Source of the DNA: Prostheceraeus crozeri
Lineage: Eukaryota; Platyhelminthes; Polycladida; Euryleptidae
NCBI GenBank assembly: GCA_907163375.1
Contig: CAJQUW010002202.1
Span: forward strand, 310,001-374,000
Length of the DNA stretch: 64,000 bases
Direction of reading: 5' to 3'
This document shows, piece after piece, positions 31,851 to 43,439 of the stretch (position 1 is the stretch's first letter; every line of letters begins with the position of its first letter). The position numbers and the translations under genes are program-made. The notes beneath the pieces were generated by a model. That model ran no database searches. It saw only the letters and a program-made list of their open reading frames with translations, and was not told where the DNA came from.

Positions 31851-33020
31851 ACGTGACACTGTGAATTTCACATCTTATAAGTAACACTATTCTATAAGTG
31901 CCTTTGATATCATGTCCTGCTCTTATATTGTTCATTTTCTTGTGTATTTTTCATGAATAAAGAAATATTATCTTATCATTGTATTAAAGCAGTATTTTTA
32001 GAAATTATCTTATAAGAAGTTCTAAATGAGAAATTGCCGATTGAATACCAGATTACAGTTTGATAAGTGCTATCATTTTATGAATCAGTTGTCTCCATTG
32101 CCTGTTAAAAACTACCGCTTTGAATCAACAAAAATCCAATATGTAAATGCATCCGAGTTTCTACCTTTATTTCATAATCATCGAACAATAATCCACTCTA
32201 TTTTATAGATTCTTGATGGTCATTTGCATTTCATGAGTAGGATCACCGGTTCACTTTGAACAAAAGCTTACCTTTCATCTTGCTCATCACAAAGGCATTG
32301 GTTTTTGTGCTCATTAAAACGTGACATATAGTGGCATTGTGATGTAGATGCTTAGGCCGATTTCGTTAGAGCAAATGTCGTGTAGAGGTCACGTCGGCAA
32401 TTTGCATTGGCAAAAGGTAAATTTGAGACGATAGAAGTTCTACCCTTTCCGTCACGTTTAAAGAAGCCGTTGTAGGTTACAAATTCTTTCCGTTTTGACA
32501 ATATGATATTTCATCTGAGAGTCAAGTCATCTTTATAACTTGTACAAAAAAATCTTTTCGAATATTTCGAATATTTTCATTCGATAATTCTCCCGAAATT
32601 TCAATCTGAGTGGTAGGACTGAAAACCATTAACTGGCCTAAAGATTAGATTAAAGAAAAGAAAAGAATTTTTTAAAAATGAATAATGATAAATCATTTGT
32701 TGAAAAATTTGAAAATATGCAAATGCGCCTGTAATCTGAAGCAAAGAACAAGATAATAGATAGTTTGAGCAACTACCAATAAATCTGAAATTCATGGGCC
32801 GATAGAATCGCAGACTTTCACGACACTGATTTTAATTGAAAATGCTTCGGTTGCTTCTGCTTCATCATTATAGCTTCTACAATACTAATATTGTATTTCA
32901 TATTTCCCTTGTATTTTACACGAAATTGATTAGTAATGTCCTGAATAGTGAAATTAATTATGTAGACCTTTAGTTGTACTAAATACTGCTGTAGCGCCAT
33001 ATTTTAGCAAGACGAAGAAA
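31851..33020. other. No recognised feature
   Basis: AT-rich, with short frames only. Confidence 0.45.
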
Positions 33021-33320
33021 GAAGAAAAATGCCATGACACAGAATGATGATAATAATGACAGAGACCTTCGCGTGAACATCAAGAAAGTAATTTATGCGG
33101 TTTTGGTTTTGCCGTTATATTGGGACAGCCTGGCAACATCTTAAGTAAAGAACAAGATAATTAATGGGCAACACAAAAGAAGCAACACTTGCTTCTTTAA
33201 GATGTTGCCAGGCTGTCCCAATATAACGGCAAAACCAAAACAGCATAAATTACTTTCTTGATGTTCACGCGGTGGTCTCTGTCATTATAATCATCATTCT
33301 GTGTCATGGCATTTTTCTTC
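33021..33320. mobile_element. 300-bp fold-back MITE
   Basis: GAAGAAAAATGCCATGACAC at 33021 is mirrored at the end (33320). The arms are about 125 bases long and nearly perfect, with a central loop of about 50 bases. No target duplication was identified and no superfamily is assigned. Confidence 0.8.
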
Positions 33321-33330
33321 CTTTATTCAT

Positions 33331-34264
33331 TTATAGTTTTCTCTTGGAAATCCATTTTTTAATTGTCATTGGTTTACTATGAAATGCATACCAGCCATTT
33401 GAAGCGGTGCATGCTCGATGCAACATGCCATTCACTAAATCTGCTTTCGATGGTTTGGGACAATTAGAAACATAATTTGGCAGTAATCCAGTGTAGGTAT
33501 CTTTTATATAGATTGAGGTTTGCAGGGCTGGTTCAGTATTGGTGAGGAGATCAAAGGAAAAGAAGCTCATCATTACCTATTTTTGCAATTTCAAATTGCG
33601 GTGTTGCTTATTTAGAAAGTAGTGAAATTAATTTATATTATCAGGGTTATCAAAATCACAAATATCATCATCTACGTATCTTGAGTAGAATAGAGGTGCA
33701 TGCCCTTCAGTCAACGAAGTTTGTTCAAGTTCAGCCAAGAGCAAATTCATTACAATTGGAGCAAGGGGAGATTCCATCGATACACATCTTCATGTGTGCA
33801 TATTTCATTTTCAAGCAGGAATTTTCATGACTTAATAAAACCGTCTTTACCCAATTTTGAATTTCTAATGTACAGTAACACCGCAACAATATTCAAAACT
33901 TCACTTACGTATCACTTATGTGATTTCACATCAAAAATAAATTTCACACAATGAATTTTTATCGCACCATTTTTTGCGGGTTCATTACCTAATGGTTTTA
34001 CCTCGTCTTGTACCTCGTCTGTCACATATCTTTTGAGTATTTCAAAATGTGCTTGTATAATCTACCTACCTTCTTCCATTGCAGTAGGATGCTTTTCCTT
34101 ATCATCTTATACTTCGGCTTTTTGAATTTAGAACTATCATCTAAGAAATTCGTCATCTTATCACGGCACTTATTAGAATTCATAATGACAGCTCCGCTTC
34201 CTTTGACAACAGAGCATTTCTTTGCTTTATCACTGTTTGCCAGTTGTTGCAGCATTTGATGCAA
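33331..34264 (-). mobile_element. Penelope-like retroelement remnant
   Basis: Minus-strand pieces read KGSGAVIMNSNK and FLDDSSKFKK (N-terminal part), YSRYVDDDI (the catalytic Y-x-D-D box) and TSIYIKDTYTGLLPNYVSNC (the thumb region typical of Penelope RTs). The copy is strongly decayed with several interruptions. No GIY-YIG domain remains. Confidence 0.65.
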
Positions 34265-34304
34265 TCTTTAATTGCCATTGTCAATACATGCTCGTTTTCA
34301 GTTA

Positions 34305-34494
34305 GGCCTCAGCCACACTGCGAGCTTTTCCAAGCGTTTCCGAGCAAAGCGTTTTGCAGCAAATATAAAGTCATCATTGCAGCAGTTGTAGACTGCCACA
34401 CTGCGAGCAAAGCAAACCAGAGCGATTGATAGCTTACGGACATACGTTTGCTCGAGACGCTCGTGTTTGCTTTGCTTTCAGTGTGGCTGAGGCC
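34305..34494. mobile_element. Harbinger-type MITE, TTA target duplication
   Basis: Termini GGCCTCAGCCACACTG... and ...CAGTGTGGCTGAGGCC are inverted and flanked by TTA at 34302-34304 and 34495-34497. The 3-bp TWA duplication and the terminal sequence fit PIF/Harbinger non-autonomous elements. The interior repeats GAGCAAAGC-like words. Confidence 0.85.
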
Positions 34495-34525
34495 TTAAGG
34501 GGCATGTGCTTACACGGGCTCACTA

Positions 34526-34911
34526 AGACCTGCTTTACACTGGCAGTTCAGGTGCTGTGCAGCAGATGACGAAGATGACCCCGTAATGACGTTTATCGTA
34601 ATTTCATTTGACACAGAACATGACGTCATCGCAGTGCTGCAGTGGCAGTTCAGGTGCAGTTCAGCGATTAGAACGAAGTCTATTTCTTTGTAGCCTACTG
34701 CAATGATAGTGTCATCTGATTGGATAATTTTCTCTATGTTTTGTTCCATGAATTTTGTTCTTTGGTTGCTGTCTTTTACTATTCGCAATGCAAATTAGGT
34801 GCTGCATATGCGGTTATGTTTCATAGCTATGTAATATGCGTTTCAATCACGTGACGGGCGTGTCACTCGTCTGCTGCACAACTGCAGTAACTGCAAGTGT
34901 AAAGGAGGCTT
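34526..34911. mobile_element. Second Harbinger-like MITE
   Basis: CTGCTTTACACTGGCAGTT near the left end is mirrored by AACTGCAAGTGTAAAGGAG at the right, with GTGCAGCAGA-like inner palindromes and TAA on both sides. The inner sequence is non-coding. Confidence 0.65.
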
Positions 34912-34913
34912 AA

Positions 34914-35070
34914 GGGCTGGTTCACACATGCGACTTTTTGCAGCGCGATTGTCGCTAAAATTTGGAATTGGCCTTTCACATAGGACTTCGATTTCTGCGA
35001 CTGTCAATCATCGGACAAACCATTTCGATCTCTCGATTTCATTAGACATAGAAAGTGGATGTGTCTTATC
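34914..35070 (+). mobile_element. Left terminus of a third MITE family
   Basis: GGGCTGGTTCACACATGCGA begins a segment that recurs inverted at 60800-60985 (TCGCATGTGTGAAACAGCCC) with the same internal order (GCGCGATTGTCGCTAAAATT, CGATTTCTGCGACT). A TAA borders it on the left. The right end of this copy is not found nearby. Confidence 0.65.
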
Positions 35071-35503
35071 CTGTTGGAGAAGGATTTGAACCAAAATTAC
35101 TCTTAAGGCAGGCTTTAGTTGTGTTTGTTTTTGTTTTCATCGAATTCGGTAGGAAATTTGCTATCAGAATATTTGAAATTTATTACATAGTTCGCTAAAA
35201 TAATCAAAATCAGCATATATTCCTATATGAGATATTTTGTCTCGCCAAATTTTGTCAGATATTATATCTGCTCTGTGTAATAGACATGCAAGCTCATTTG
35301 AAAGACATAGAAATCTCAGCAACCTATTCACCGTTGCTCTTGCAAGTGTTCCAGTCTAGTCAATCAATAAAGCATAGTGCAATGCAGAGCCCTCTAGGAG
35401 TCTTGCATGCTGTTATCGTAACTTTTACCTCTCGCGACGACCGTTATCTTTTAATCATAAAAACTTTCACTTGTTGCTTATAAAACTTTCACTTCTTTTC
35501 TAA

Positions 35504-36239
35504 TGTTACATTCGCACCTTACAAGCCGATATTAACGTAGAGAGTGGCTGCGGACACGATTCCTTCTTTCAACTTTCAAAATTCATGATGTTACCAATCT
35601 CTTCAATTTCACTTTCAAACACCCACAGCCAGCTCCCTAATGCCTTCTAACTTCAACACATTAAGAAAAAGCATTACATAAAAGGTCTTTGAACTATCAT
35701 AGCACCTTGCTCGTCATTACTGCTCATCTCATAGCTTTCTTTCACCCTCGCAGATCTTAAACCTTCATAGCATCGTGTAAGTGTGATTATACTTTGACCG
35801 TAGTACTTCCATCATATCCATCCATCGTAATCCTAAATGTCACACACGGTGGGACAACTGCTGACTGGGGCGACCGCCCTCAAAACCCGTTCTTTTCGGG
35901 AAACAGGGGGTCGGGACTTCCGCGCGCACAGCTGCCGTTAGAGTCCTCTCATGAAACACCACCGTCTTCTTTCCTAACTTGTTCTTCTTCTTCTTCTTCT
36001 TTGATCTTCTCCACCGCCCTTGCTCATCGAATCCCCCGCTCGTATACACGAAAAGAAAGCGGCTCGGTGTCAGTATCTTGCCAATTAATACGTTATCGTT
36101 GTTCACAATAAAACCACATACCGGTACATTAAGCATATTACATACACATATTTACCAAACATTAGAATTGCATTTACTTTACAGAATACATGTATACATT
36201 TAACCTTCACAAAAGCTAAAACAAAGAATCATCTCCACA
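35504..36239 (-). repeat. Probable LTR region of a BEL/Pao remnant
   Basis: Just downstream (on the minus strand) of the BEL integrase end lies a purine tract (TTAAAAGAGGGAGATTA on the minus strand, about 36241-36257) and then TGTGGAGATGA, a plausible LTR start at 36239. The far end could be at about 35504 or 35839, each TGT on the plus strand. The segment includes a (TTC)n run near 35983-36001 and a GC-rich patch. It encodes no gene. Confidence 0.4.
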
Positions 36240-36267
36240 TAATCTCCCTCTTTTAATCAATCCCGAT

Positions 36268-36790
36268 TCAACACTCCAAAGGGCACAACTTGTTAATAGG
36301 CCTCCGGTACACCTTGCCGCCGTAAAGTACATCCACCACTCGCACGATGTCATCAACACCTGGATACACCCTCACGATCTTGCCTATCTTCCACCTTTGT
36401 GCACTTGTTATCGGGTCAAAGACAATAACCAACTGTCCTTCCTTCATGTTCACCTGCTCTTTCGCCCACTTGCTTCTACTCTTGTAACTGTACAATACTT
36501 CCCTCTGCCATCTGAACCAGTAGTGTTGCACCAGGGTCTGTATCAGCTTCCATCGGCGAGTTGGATGCAAATCCGGACTCTCATCTTTCGTTATCACATT
36601 GTGAGGGTTCATTCTTCCAATCAAAAAACTGTTAGGAGTTAAAGGTACATTATCATTTATATCGGAACTAGCAAAAGATAAGGGTCTCGAGTTTAATAAT
36701 GATTCTACTCGACAGAAGGTTGTTATCAACTCTTCATCATTAATTTCAGCATTTTCATGCTATGAAAATAGTTCTCTCCATGGTGGTAGC
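36268..36790 (-). mobile_element. BEL/Pao integrase C-terminal remnant
   Basis: The minus strand reads VESLLNSRPLSF, LTPNSFLIGRM, RRWKLIQTLVQHYWFRWQRE and GKIVRVYPGVDDIVRVVDV, the conserved C-terminal integrase segment of BEL/Pao pol. Only this end survives, next to a probable LTR. It is a fossil, truncated upstream, and the surviving part is little damaged. Confidence 0.85.
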
Positions 36791-36913
36791 CATATGAGTC
36801 ATCACCTTCTTCATACTCTGAGGATCAGTTTGGTGTGTGGATCACCAAAATCTGGCCACTGACGGCTGATTATGAGGTCATAATGTGAATTAGTGACATT
36901 GATTGACTTGTTT

Positions 36914-37126
36914 TTGAAATTAAAATCAATTAATTGTTGGCCTATTAGCCCTTCTTCCGCAAATAAATAAAACAACTAGGTAGTTCTCCCAAATTTTCGC
37001 CGTAGGCTTTATCAAGGGTATTATTGGGAGATTTGGGAGTAAAATTTGGGAGAACTACCTAGTTATTTTATTTATTTGCGGAAGAAGGGCTAATAGGCCA
37101 ACAATCAATTGATTTTAATTTCAAAA
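36914..37126. mobile_element. Fold-back MITE with 83-bp arms
   Basis: TTGAAATTAAAATCAATTAA at the left end is mirrored by TTGATTTTAATTTCAA at the right. The arms run through GGCCTATTAGCCCTTCTTCC and TAGGTAGTTCTCCCAAATTT with few mismatches around a loop of about 45 bases. Confidence 0.8.
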
Positions 37127-37379
37127 ATATAATTTGATCCGCAATGGCCAAAATTTTGGACAAAATTGACTGACTTCAGTCATTTTCATTGGCTACAGTA
37201 GTGATTGATTTGCACGAAGTTCGATGACATCAACACTTTGGAAATCAAAGATATTCTCCCAGATAAAGTGGGTTCTACTTAACGAAAATCGGGTTGCGTT
37301 TTAATCGCCACATCATGCTGAATTCAGAAATGTTCTTAGTTTGAGATGATGTTAAAGATCATTGCTAGGTCAAAATCAA

Positions 37380-37433
37380 AATCGCGCGATTTACTCGCGG
37401 CAAAATAAAAACGCGAGACATGTGTGAAAGGCT
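37380..37433. repeat. Partial MITE terminus resembling the 34.9-kb family
   Basis: ACATGTGTGAAAGGCTCC resembles the inverted end CATGTGTGAAACAGCCC of the family at 34914 and 60985. It is degenerate. Confidence 0.35.
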
Positions 37434-37465
37434 CCATAGGCTGCAATGTTAATCAAACAACCGTG

Positions 37466-38462
37466 CACTGTAAATCGCTGGATACGAAAATTACATACAA
37501 ACACATATCAAGTTTATATACAATTTGAAACCAACATTTGATACGAGATTCTGGTATATATAAAGAAATCTGGTATGTTTTTTATACGAATGGCCATTTA
37601 CTTTCGTATGTGATTGGTATGTAAACGATACGAACTATGCTAACTGCGATTGGCTGTTTTACGTTGAAATACGAATTCTTGGTATGTTTTATATACGAGA
37701 CCCGATGCAAATTGGTATGTGTTTCGTATGTCTTTCGTATGAATAGCTTTATGTCATATGGCAAAAAATATGTTATACTGCATACTACTTACAAATAACT
37801 TTTTTCCAGTAATACCAGCCGTGCATATTTCTTTGTGCAAGTGTGGTAGTTAACTAGATTAGATTTGTAGTGGAATTAAAGCCGCATGTCATCTTTGCAA
37901 CTTGTCTTATAGCATTCACAAGACTCATAATTAGCTCATTTCCTTGAACTAAATTGATAAACATCATTTTAAAATAAAACGATAACTGTTCAGCAACCAT
38001 GTCGACTTATATATCTCAAACATAACTATTTTTGCGTTCATAAATTATAATGTGTCTTTATTTTGGATTGATAATAAGCTTAGTTCCAAAATTACATAAT
38101 GCATAATTGTTGATGGTCAAATACTTATTGATTATTTATGAAATGCCTCGGACTTACATGTATTAAAATCGAATTCAGTATTGTTAGTTTGACTATAAAA
38201 TGTCATTATCTCACTACTTACAAAGCAGTAGTAGCATTAGTGTGATCTTTGTTGACAAAAAGCCTTAAATCAACATACTTTGGAGATGATTGATGCTTTC
38301 TTTTAACATTGTTCTGGTATGGCTTTAGTATGTAAAGCATACCACACTTGAAATAACATGCGAAAAGCATACAAATATATACCAAGATCATACAGAAATA
38401 TACCAAAAAAATATTTTGGTATGCATCCTTCGTATGTGATTGGTATTGAGCGATTTACAGTG
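37466..38462. mobile_element. CACTA-like non-autonomous element
   Basis: CACTGTAAATCGCT at 37466 and AGCGATTTACAGTG ending at 38462 form 14-bp perfect inverted ends beginning CACTG, flanked by TG on both sides. The interior of about 1 kb has many GGTATGT and CGTATG-type words near both ends, like the subterminal repeats of CACTA/EnSpm elements, and no transposase. The TG duplication is only 2 bp, so the superfamily is tentative. Confidence 0.65.
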
Positions 38463-38506
38463 TGCGACTTCGGCGTTGCAAAAAGTCGCATCTGTGAAAC
38501 AGCTCT
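38463..38506. repeat. MITE terminus split by the CACTA-like insertion
   Basis: TTGCAAAAAGTCGCATCTGTGAAACAGCTCTAA is a variant of the right end seen at 60985. The CACTA-like element sits directly against it. Confidence 0.45.
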
Positions 38507-38759
38507 AAGTGAACGTACACGACAGACACACACTGCTGCATACCCAGATACACACACATGCAATTGCTCTTGCGCCATTGTCTCAATTTAGTGCACTCCA
38601 TGAAATTTGTCAACTAAATCACCTTCCACTAATGGTAAAGTAAGCGATCTACAAAACCATGGATATCTGAAAGTTCACCTTCGTTGCATGTGACTGAAAT
38701 GCCCCTGGAAGCCGCCATCATTTAGGTGCCGCTGTCATGACAACGCATGTCCACGGCAT

Positions 38760-39440
38760 AGCATTGTTTTCAATGTTCATGTCCGTTCTGACTTACTGAC
38801 TTAAGTCCCGACTGACGGCGTGTCAGGTTGGGTCCCACTGAGGGTTGCAAGGCTAAGTTAAGACAGCCAGTCGCCAATCCTCTGCTGATTCTCTATTATC
38901 GGTAGAGCCCTAACTTTTCCATAAGCAAGACCTACAAGGTAGCAAGTGGTTAGATAGGGAGGTTTTCCTTCCTCTGAAACCCAAAGCCTTATTGAGCTAA
39001 ACAGTTCTAACTCACTGAGGCAGTGGAGCGTCTAGGACTGACCGTTTATACTCTGCTGAAGCAGATTACTCACGGCTGACCTACATATCTATAGGTCATC
39101 TCCCATCCAACAGCTGGGAGACGGGCTTGGTCGTCATGACCTAGGGTGTCAGGACCACCTACAGTGCCAGAGCCTGTTAGTTAGCCGAAGTGCGGCCCTT
39201 CACCGCCGGTAACGAACCTGTTCGCCAAGGTAAGACCTGCCAAGAACTTAAGTTCCAGACGACATAGCTTCGTTACGCCTCCGTGTTCACCCCTTTACCA
39301 CTTTGAGGTCACAGGTTGGACTTAGAAGGGGTCCGTTCTACCGTCTTTATTATTACAGTGTCAGATTTCTATGGTCACATCGATTTGGCAACTCGGAAAG
39401 GGCCTCGAATACGGTTCAGCCACAGAATGAGACAGGTCGT
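38760..39440. other. GC-richer structured non-coding segment
   Basis: Composition differs sharply from the AT-rich flanks. It has several short palindromes, such as CATCTCCCATCCAACAGCTG opposite GGGAGACGGG and GTCATGACCTAGG. No frame or known RNA was recognised. It could be the untranslated region of an unseen retroelement. Confidence 0.4.
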
Positions 39441-40594
39441 CTCTTCTTCTGTTTGACTAGAAAGGAAACATAGGAACATGCAACGCTAATGAAATGGCAC
39501 AATCTGCTGACATAATGCCATAGCAATCAAACAATGAGCAGGCCGTTCAACATTAAACACGCCAAATTGTGCTAAGTTTCAGTGATTGTTATCAACCGGA
39601 TCACACAGCAAAGGGACACAGGCGATGTCAAGCTCTGCAGAGAAGTTTGTAAGCGCTTTTTCGTGCGCCTCCTAACTTTTTTAATGATGATCGGAGGACC
39701 CAAAATTATCGAGAAAACTTTTAAGCACTGATCTGAAATCTTCGAATCTGAAAGAATCGTGGCGATCGGAGCATTTTGAAGGAATTCACAGCAACCCGCA
39801 AGCGGCGCACGACTATTTTCCCTATCTCTGCAAGTCATTAAAATTTCTTTTTGCACACTCAGTAAGTTTCTGCATGTGCCATCGTTTTGAATCAGTTTGT
39901 ACTTCTAGCTAGGTGATACGGCTATACAATCTAATAGGATGCGTTCAGTGGTAGCATGCATCATGTTTCGGTTTTACAGATGAACAATCAATTCAAGGGA
40001 CTTATCAAGAAAATTTATGCTTGAAAGTTTGATCAAGCCAGTGTGTGTCTAGTGTCCGGTCATTTAGTGAACCCGTGCATGCGAGTCTTATTTTTGATTA
40101 ATTATTGCCTTAAATTGTCTTACATTGTCTTATAATTGATTAATCCTGCCATTTCTGCTACCAATGCCGCTGCTACCTCTTCTGAAAATCATAGACATCT
40201 GAAAGTGCACCCTCTTGGCATAAGGTTGGAATGCTTGAGGCATAAAGATCCATTTATAGTCAACTCTGTAGCTCTGCAGATTATTTAAGTATACCTTAGC
40301 GCTCTGCAACATAAATCTGTAGACCCTGCAGATCTATCATCTGTGGACTCTGCAGATGAACATTGATTTTAGTCGGTGATGATTTACTGTTTATACTTCC
40401 TTCCGATATCGGATTCTACACTTCGCATATTAATTTCTCATTTACTGTGTGAAATTGAGCTGTAAATATTTTACTTGGTGTTTGTTTGTCTGAGCTAGTT
40501 GGCTAGTGATATGCATAAATTTGAATATGAATATAATTCTTGGTTTACTAGACACGACTGTTTTTTGCCCAACACAACGCAAAGATACGTCCTA
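39441..40594. other. No recognised feature
   Basis: A minus-strand frame at 39572-39856 has no recognisable domain and is probably chance. The remainder is AT-rich and could include an LTR ending near 40606. Confidence 0.4.
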
Positions 40595-40603
40595 ACCGCG
40601 CAC

Positions 40604-40626
40604 ATTTGGTGCCGTGACCAGGATTA
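40604..40626 (+). promoter_or_regulatory. Possible LTR end and primer-binding site
   Basis: CGCGCACATTTGGTGCCGTG followed by ACCAGG has the form of an LTR end (ACA) and a tRNA primer-binding site of an LTR element on the plus strand. No pol is attached to it here. Confidence 0.35.
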
Positions 40627-40799
40627 TTGCGGTCAAACAATTGTTGTGTCAAAGGTCAAGTATTTGATTAATGTGACACTTGAAACAAACGCGTTAATGA
40701 ACGATTGTTATTTAGGTTATTACTTACCGATACTGGAAGGTCCTGCGTATTGGTAGCGTGGCCCAGAAGATACCGCTAGCGAATGGCACCAATCCCCGA

Positions 40800-41085
40800 T
40801 ATTTGAGTTACGCCCAAACTTAGTGAAGCCTATAGGTGTAACCCACGGAGTATCGATTTACGCCTCCAAGCCGATAAACTAGGAATATCCACCAATCTGA
40901 ATGCAACTATCAATTCCAATGACTAGTTACACCCAAACTTAGAAAAGTCTATAGGTGCAAACTAAGGAATATCAATTCACAACTAATTCAATAACTTATA
41001 GAAATGTCCGCCAGTCAGAATCTAAATATCAATTTCAATGACTAGTTACACCCAAACTTAGAAAAGTCTATAGGTGCAAACTATC
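40800..41085. repeat. About 2.4 tandem copies of a 120-bp unit
   Basis: GTTAC(A/G)CCCAAACTTAG recurs at 40807, 40926 and 41045, each followed by TCTATAGGTG or CCTATAGGTG. The first copy is the most divergent. Confidence 0.8.
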
Positions 41086-41699
41086 AATCAACTCCGACGG
41101 AATTTATTTTATGATCTTTATATTATGTGGTACATTTATTATTCTTTTATATTTTATCCATTCGTGAGATGGAGAGCATAATCAACTATATTCTACAGAC
41201 TCATTTACTTATCCTTTATATGAAACATGTCCATAACTCACCAATAGAATTCGATTGTACGAACACACAGCCTTACGGCTCTCAACAAGTGAAACTAATG
41301 AACGGAGCTTAACCCTAGATCCAAAATTCAAATTCCATTTCAAATCTTAATTTGCAATATTCTTATTGGTCCACAAGTACAGGTGTGGACACTTCCTATT
41401 GGTTAAATATTTACATAAATCATTTCGAAAACTAATCTAAATAATTTAATATCCAACCGTTATATTCCTATACGGAATCAACTTAAAACACATTCTGAGT
41501 TCAAACAAAAATAAACTAACTTATAACTAATTTAAAATGGACCGTTATACTTCTCCCCCCCCCACGAAGAAGAATCGACCCGATTCTCATCACAAATACT
41601 ATCCTATATTTGCAGTTTTTATCGTCCGAAGAATCCACGATTTTAAGGATATTTTATTTTCTAGGTTATTACATAACATTCAAGGACAATTCCGAGATA

Positions 41700-42818
41700 T
41701 TACATGGCATTCAAGGACGTTCCAGGATAATAAAGGACATTCCAGGACAATAAAGGACATTCAAGGACATTCCCTCGAATAAAGGAGATCCTCGAAATGA
41801 CAGAATCAGTTCTGGTCGGATACCGTGCTAAGTGCGGTGCATCAGTTCCTACAAGCAACCGTTCTATTGGTATCGCTGGCAGAGTCTGATTCTTCGGATC
41901 ATTTCGCCTATTGGGATCACTGTCTACTTGGATCGGAGCGACTGAAAAGTACATTCGCGGGAAGAAGTCGGCGAACGATCGTACTATATGCCGGCCAACG
42001 AACGTGCAATGTAAAATCATTTTTACATTGCTGTTCACCGTATATAGGAGAACCTCGGCCAAGCGTTGATGTGCCTCGTCTTCTCCCCACTCCCTCTCTC
42101 TGCAATGCAGGATCAGGGGTAGATGGAGTTCCTCGGCCAATCGTGCTTGGTCAGCTAAGGCGTGGCACTGGATATCGAGTGAGATGTTCCACTTCATATC
42201 CAGGCCAGTCTCACCGATTGCGCGGACATTTTCCCGTTCCCGGATATGTCTTCTCAGTCTGGCTTCTAAGGTTGGTGAACAATCATGAGCATGGCGGGGA
42301 TGAAGGCCCAAGGATAGGAGAATATAGACTTCAGGAAAATCTTCCTGAATGTCACTTTCTCCCCACAAGGAAACCTTATCCCTGATGTCTACCATGGCAG
42401 ACATCAATGAGATCTCGTGTGCCATCTCATTCAGGGTACCGGTCTGTCCGACCCTCCGACAACTGTCAAATAGGTGGATATGCGAATCCCACCTCCAAAT
42501 TGCACGTGGACTATCGTCGATCTGATTCGCGATCGCCGGTTGCACAGTCTCTTGACCCTCTGGTGAGATCCGCTCGGTATCTCCTTCGGGGTCTCGTCTT
42601 TCAGGGAAAGCTTCCGCCCCGGCAACTGATATAGGTGGTCTGATGGATAGGAAATCAGAGGATTCCCCACGGCCAGGCCGCCCATCCGCTGGCGACGCTT
42701 CTGCCCCCCGGCCGACAGACTCCATGAGATCAGGATCAATCACCCCCCTGGCCTCTTCCTCACTGACGCTGACTACGTCCACCGAACCGATAACCTCCTT
42801 CTCACTTTCCTTCTTCAA
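41700..42818 (-). CDS. TatD-family metal-dependent hydrolase frame behind Gypsy pol
   Basis: 372 codons. An acidic, Ser/Glu-rich N-terminal region of about 115 residues precedes a TatD-type barrel with WDSHIHLFD (metal-binding H-x-H), LGLHPRHAHDC, AIGETGLDM (catalytic Glu), LILHCRERE, MILHCTFVG and LLVGTDAPHL (final metal-binding Asp). These are the TatD nuclease motifs in order. Its base composition is richer in GC than the neighbouring pol. It lies in the same orientation directly behind the integrase tail, and the last 20 or so codons read into short repeats. Capture of a cellular TatD gene by the retroelement is the simplest reading; a chance neighbour is the alternative. Confidence 0.75.
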   Translation of the reverse strand: MKKESEKEVIGSVDVVSVSEEEARGVIDPDLMESVGRGAEASPADGRPGRGESSDFLSIRPPISVAGAEAFPERRDPEGDTERISPEGQETVQPAIANQIDDSPRAIWRWDSHIHLFDSCRRVGQTGTLNEMAHEISLMSAMVDIRDKVSLWGESDIQEDFPEVYILLSLGLHPRHAHDCSPTLEARLRRHIRERENVRAIGETGLDMKWNISLDIQCHALADQARLAEELHLPLILHCREREWGEDEAHQRLAEVLLYTVNSNVKMILHCTFVGRHIVRSFADFFPRMYFSVAPIQVDSDPNRRNDPKNQTLPAIPIERLLVGTDAPHLARYPTRTDSVISRISFIRGNVLECPLLSWNVLYYPGTSLNAM

Positions 42819-43439
42819 CTTTCCTGGCGCGCTCTCATTTTATTTTGATTTCTGACTTGCTTTGGTTCTAGATTTTCCTTCTCTAGGTCTCGGTGCGTAC
42901 GATATAGTTTTAAAGCTTGCCTAGCGGGAATCACCAGTGATTGGCGATACTCTCAATCTTACTCTCCATATTCTCCATCTGATGTTTATTGGCTCTTAAA
43001 ATGGCCTCTATAGTCGCTTGGTTAATAAGGCGATCCTTTAATTTCTAGTTTTTGTGGCATGTCATTACTTACGAGTAAGTATTCCACCAGGTTTAATAGG
43101 GCATCTTTGCGATTCATATTCTGAAAAGAAAGAACATTTATTTCTTCTTCGGCTCCGATTTCGGGTATATCATCATTACGTAATACGTATCTAGTGTCAT
43201 AAAACTTATCATTCTCACTTGTAGATAATATATAATTTCCGTCTTGATTGATAATTTCTGTCTCATTTGTATCTGTTTCTTCTCCTAATTCGTCATTGTA
43301 CCCGCTAGCTTCTTGTTGAGATTCTGACCAGGGTTTTAGTCTGTCTACATGTACTACTAATACTTTTTCCTTCCACGTTTACTTTCACGTATTAGGCAGG
43401 TATCATCTGAATATTTCTTCTCTACTTTCAATGGTCTCA

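Noticed and set aside
39572-39856. Minus-strand 94-codon frame as a host gene
   Set aside because: No recognisable domain, no splice or promoter context, and length expected by chance.
40800-41085. CRISPR-like array
   Set aside because: The 120-bp repeats are contiguous tandem copies, not short repeats with unique spacers, and the genome is eukaryotic.
35504-41500. Complete plus-strand LTR element using the primer-binding-like site at 40604
   Set aside because: No matching downstream LTR or pol on the plus strand was found.
41825-42385. 186-codon plus-strand frame
   Set aside because: A shadow of the TatD frame, which has conserved catalytic motifs on the other strand.
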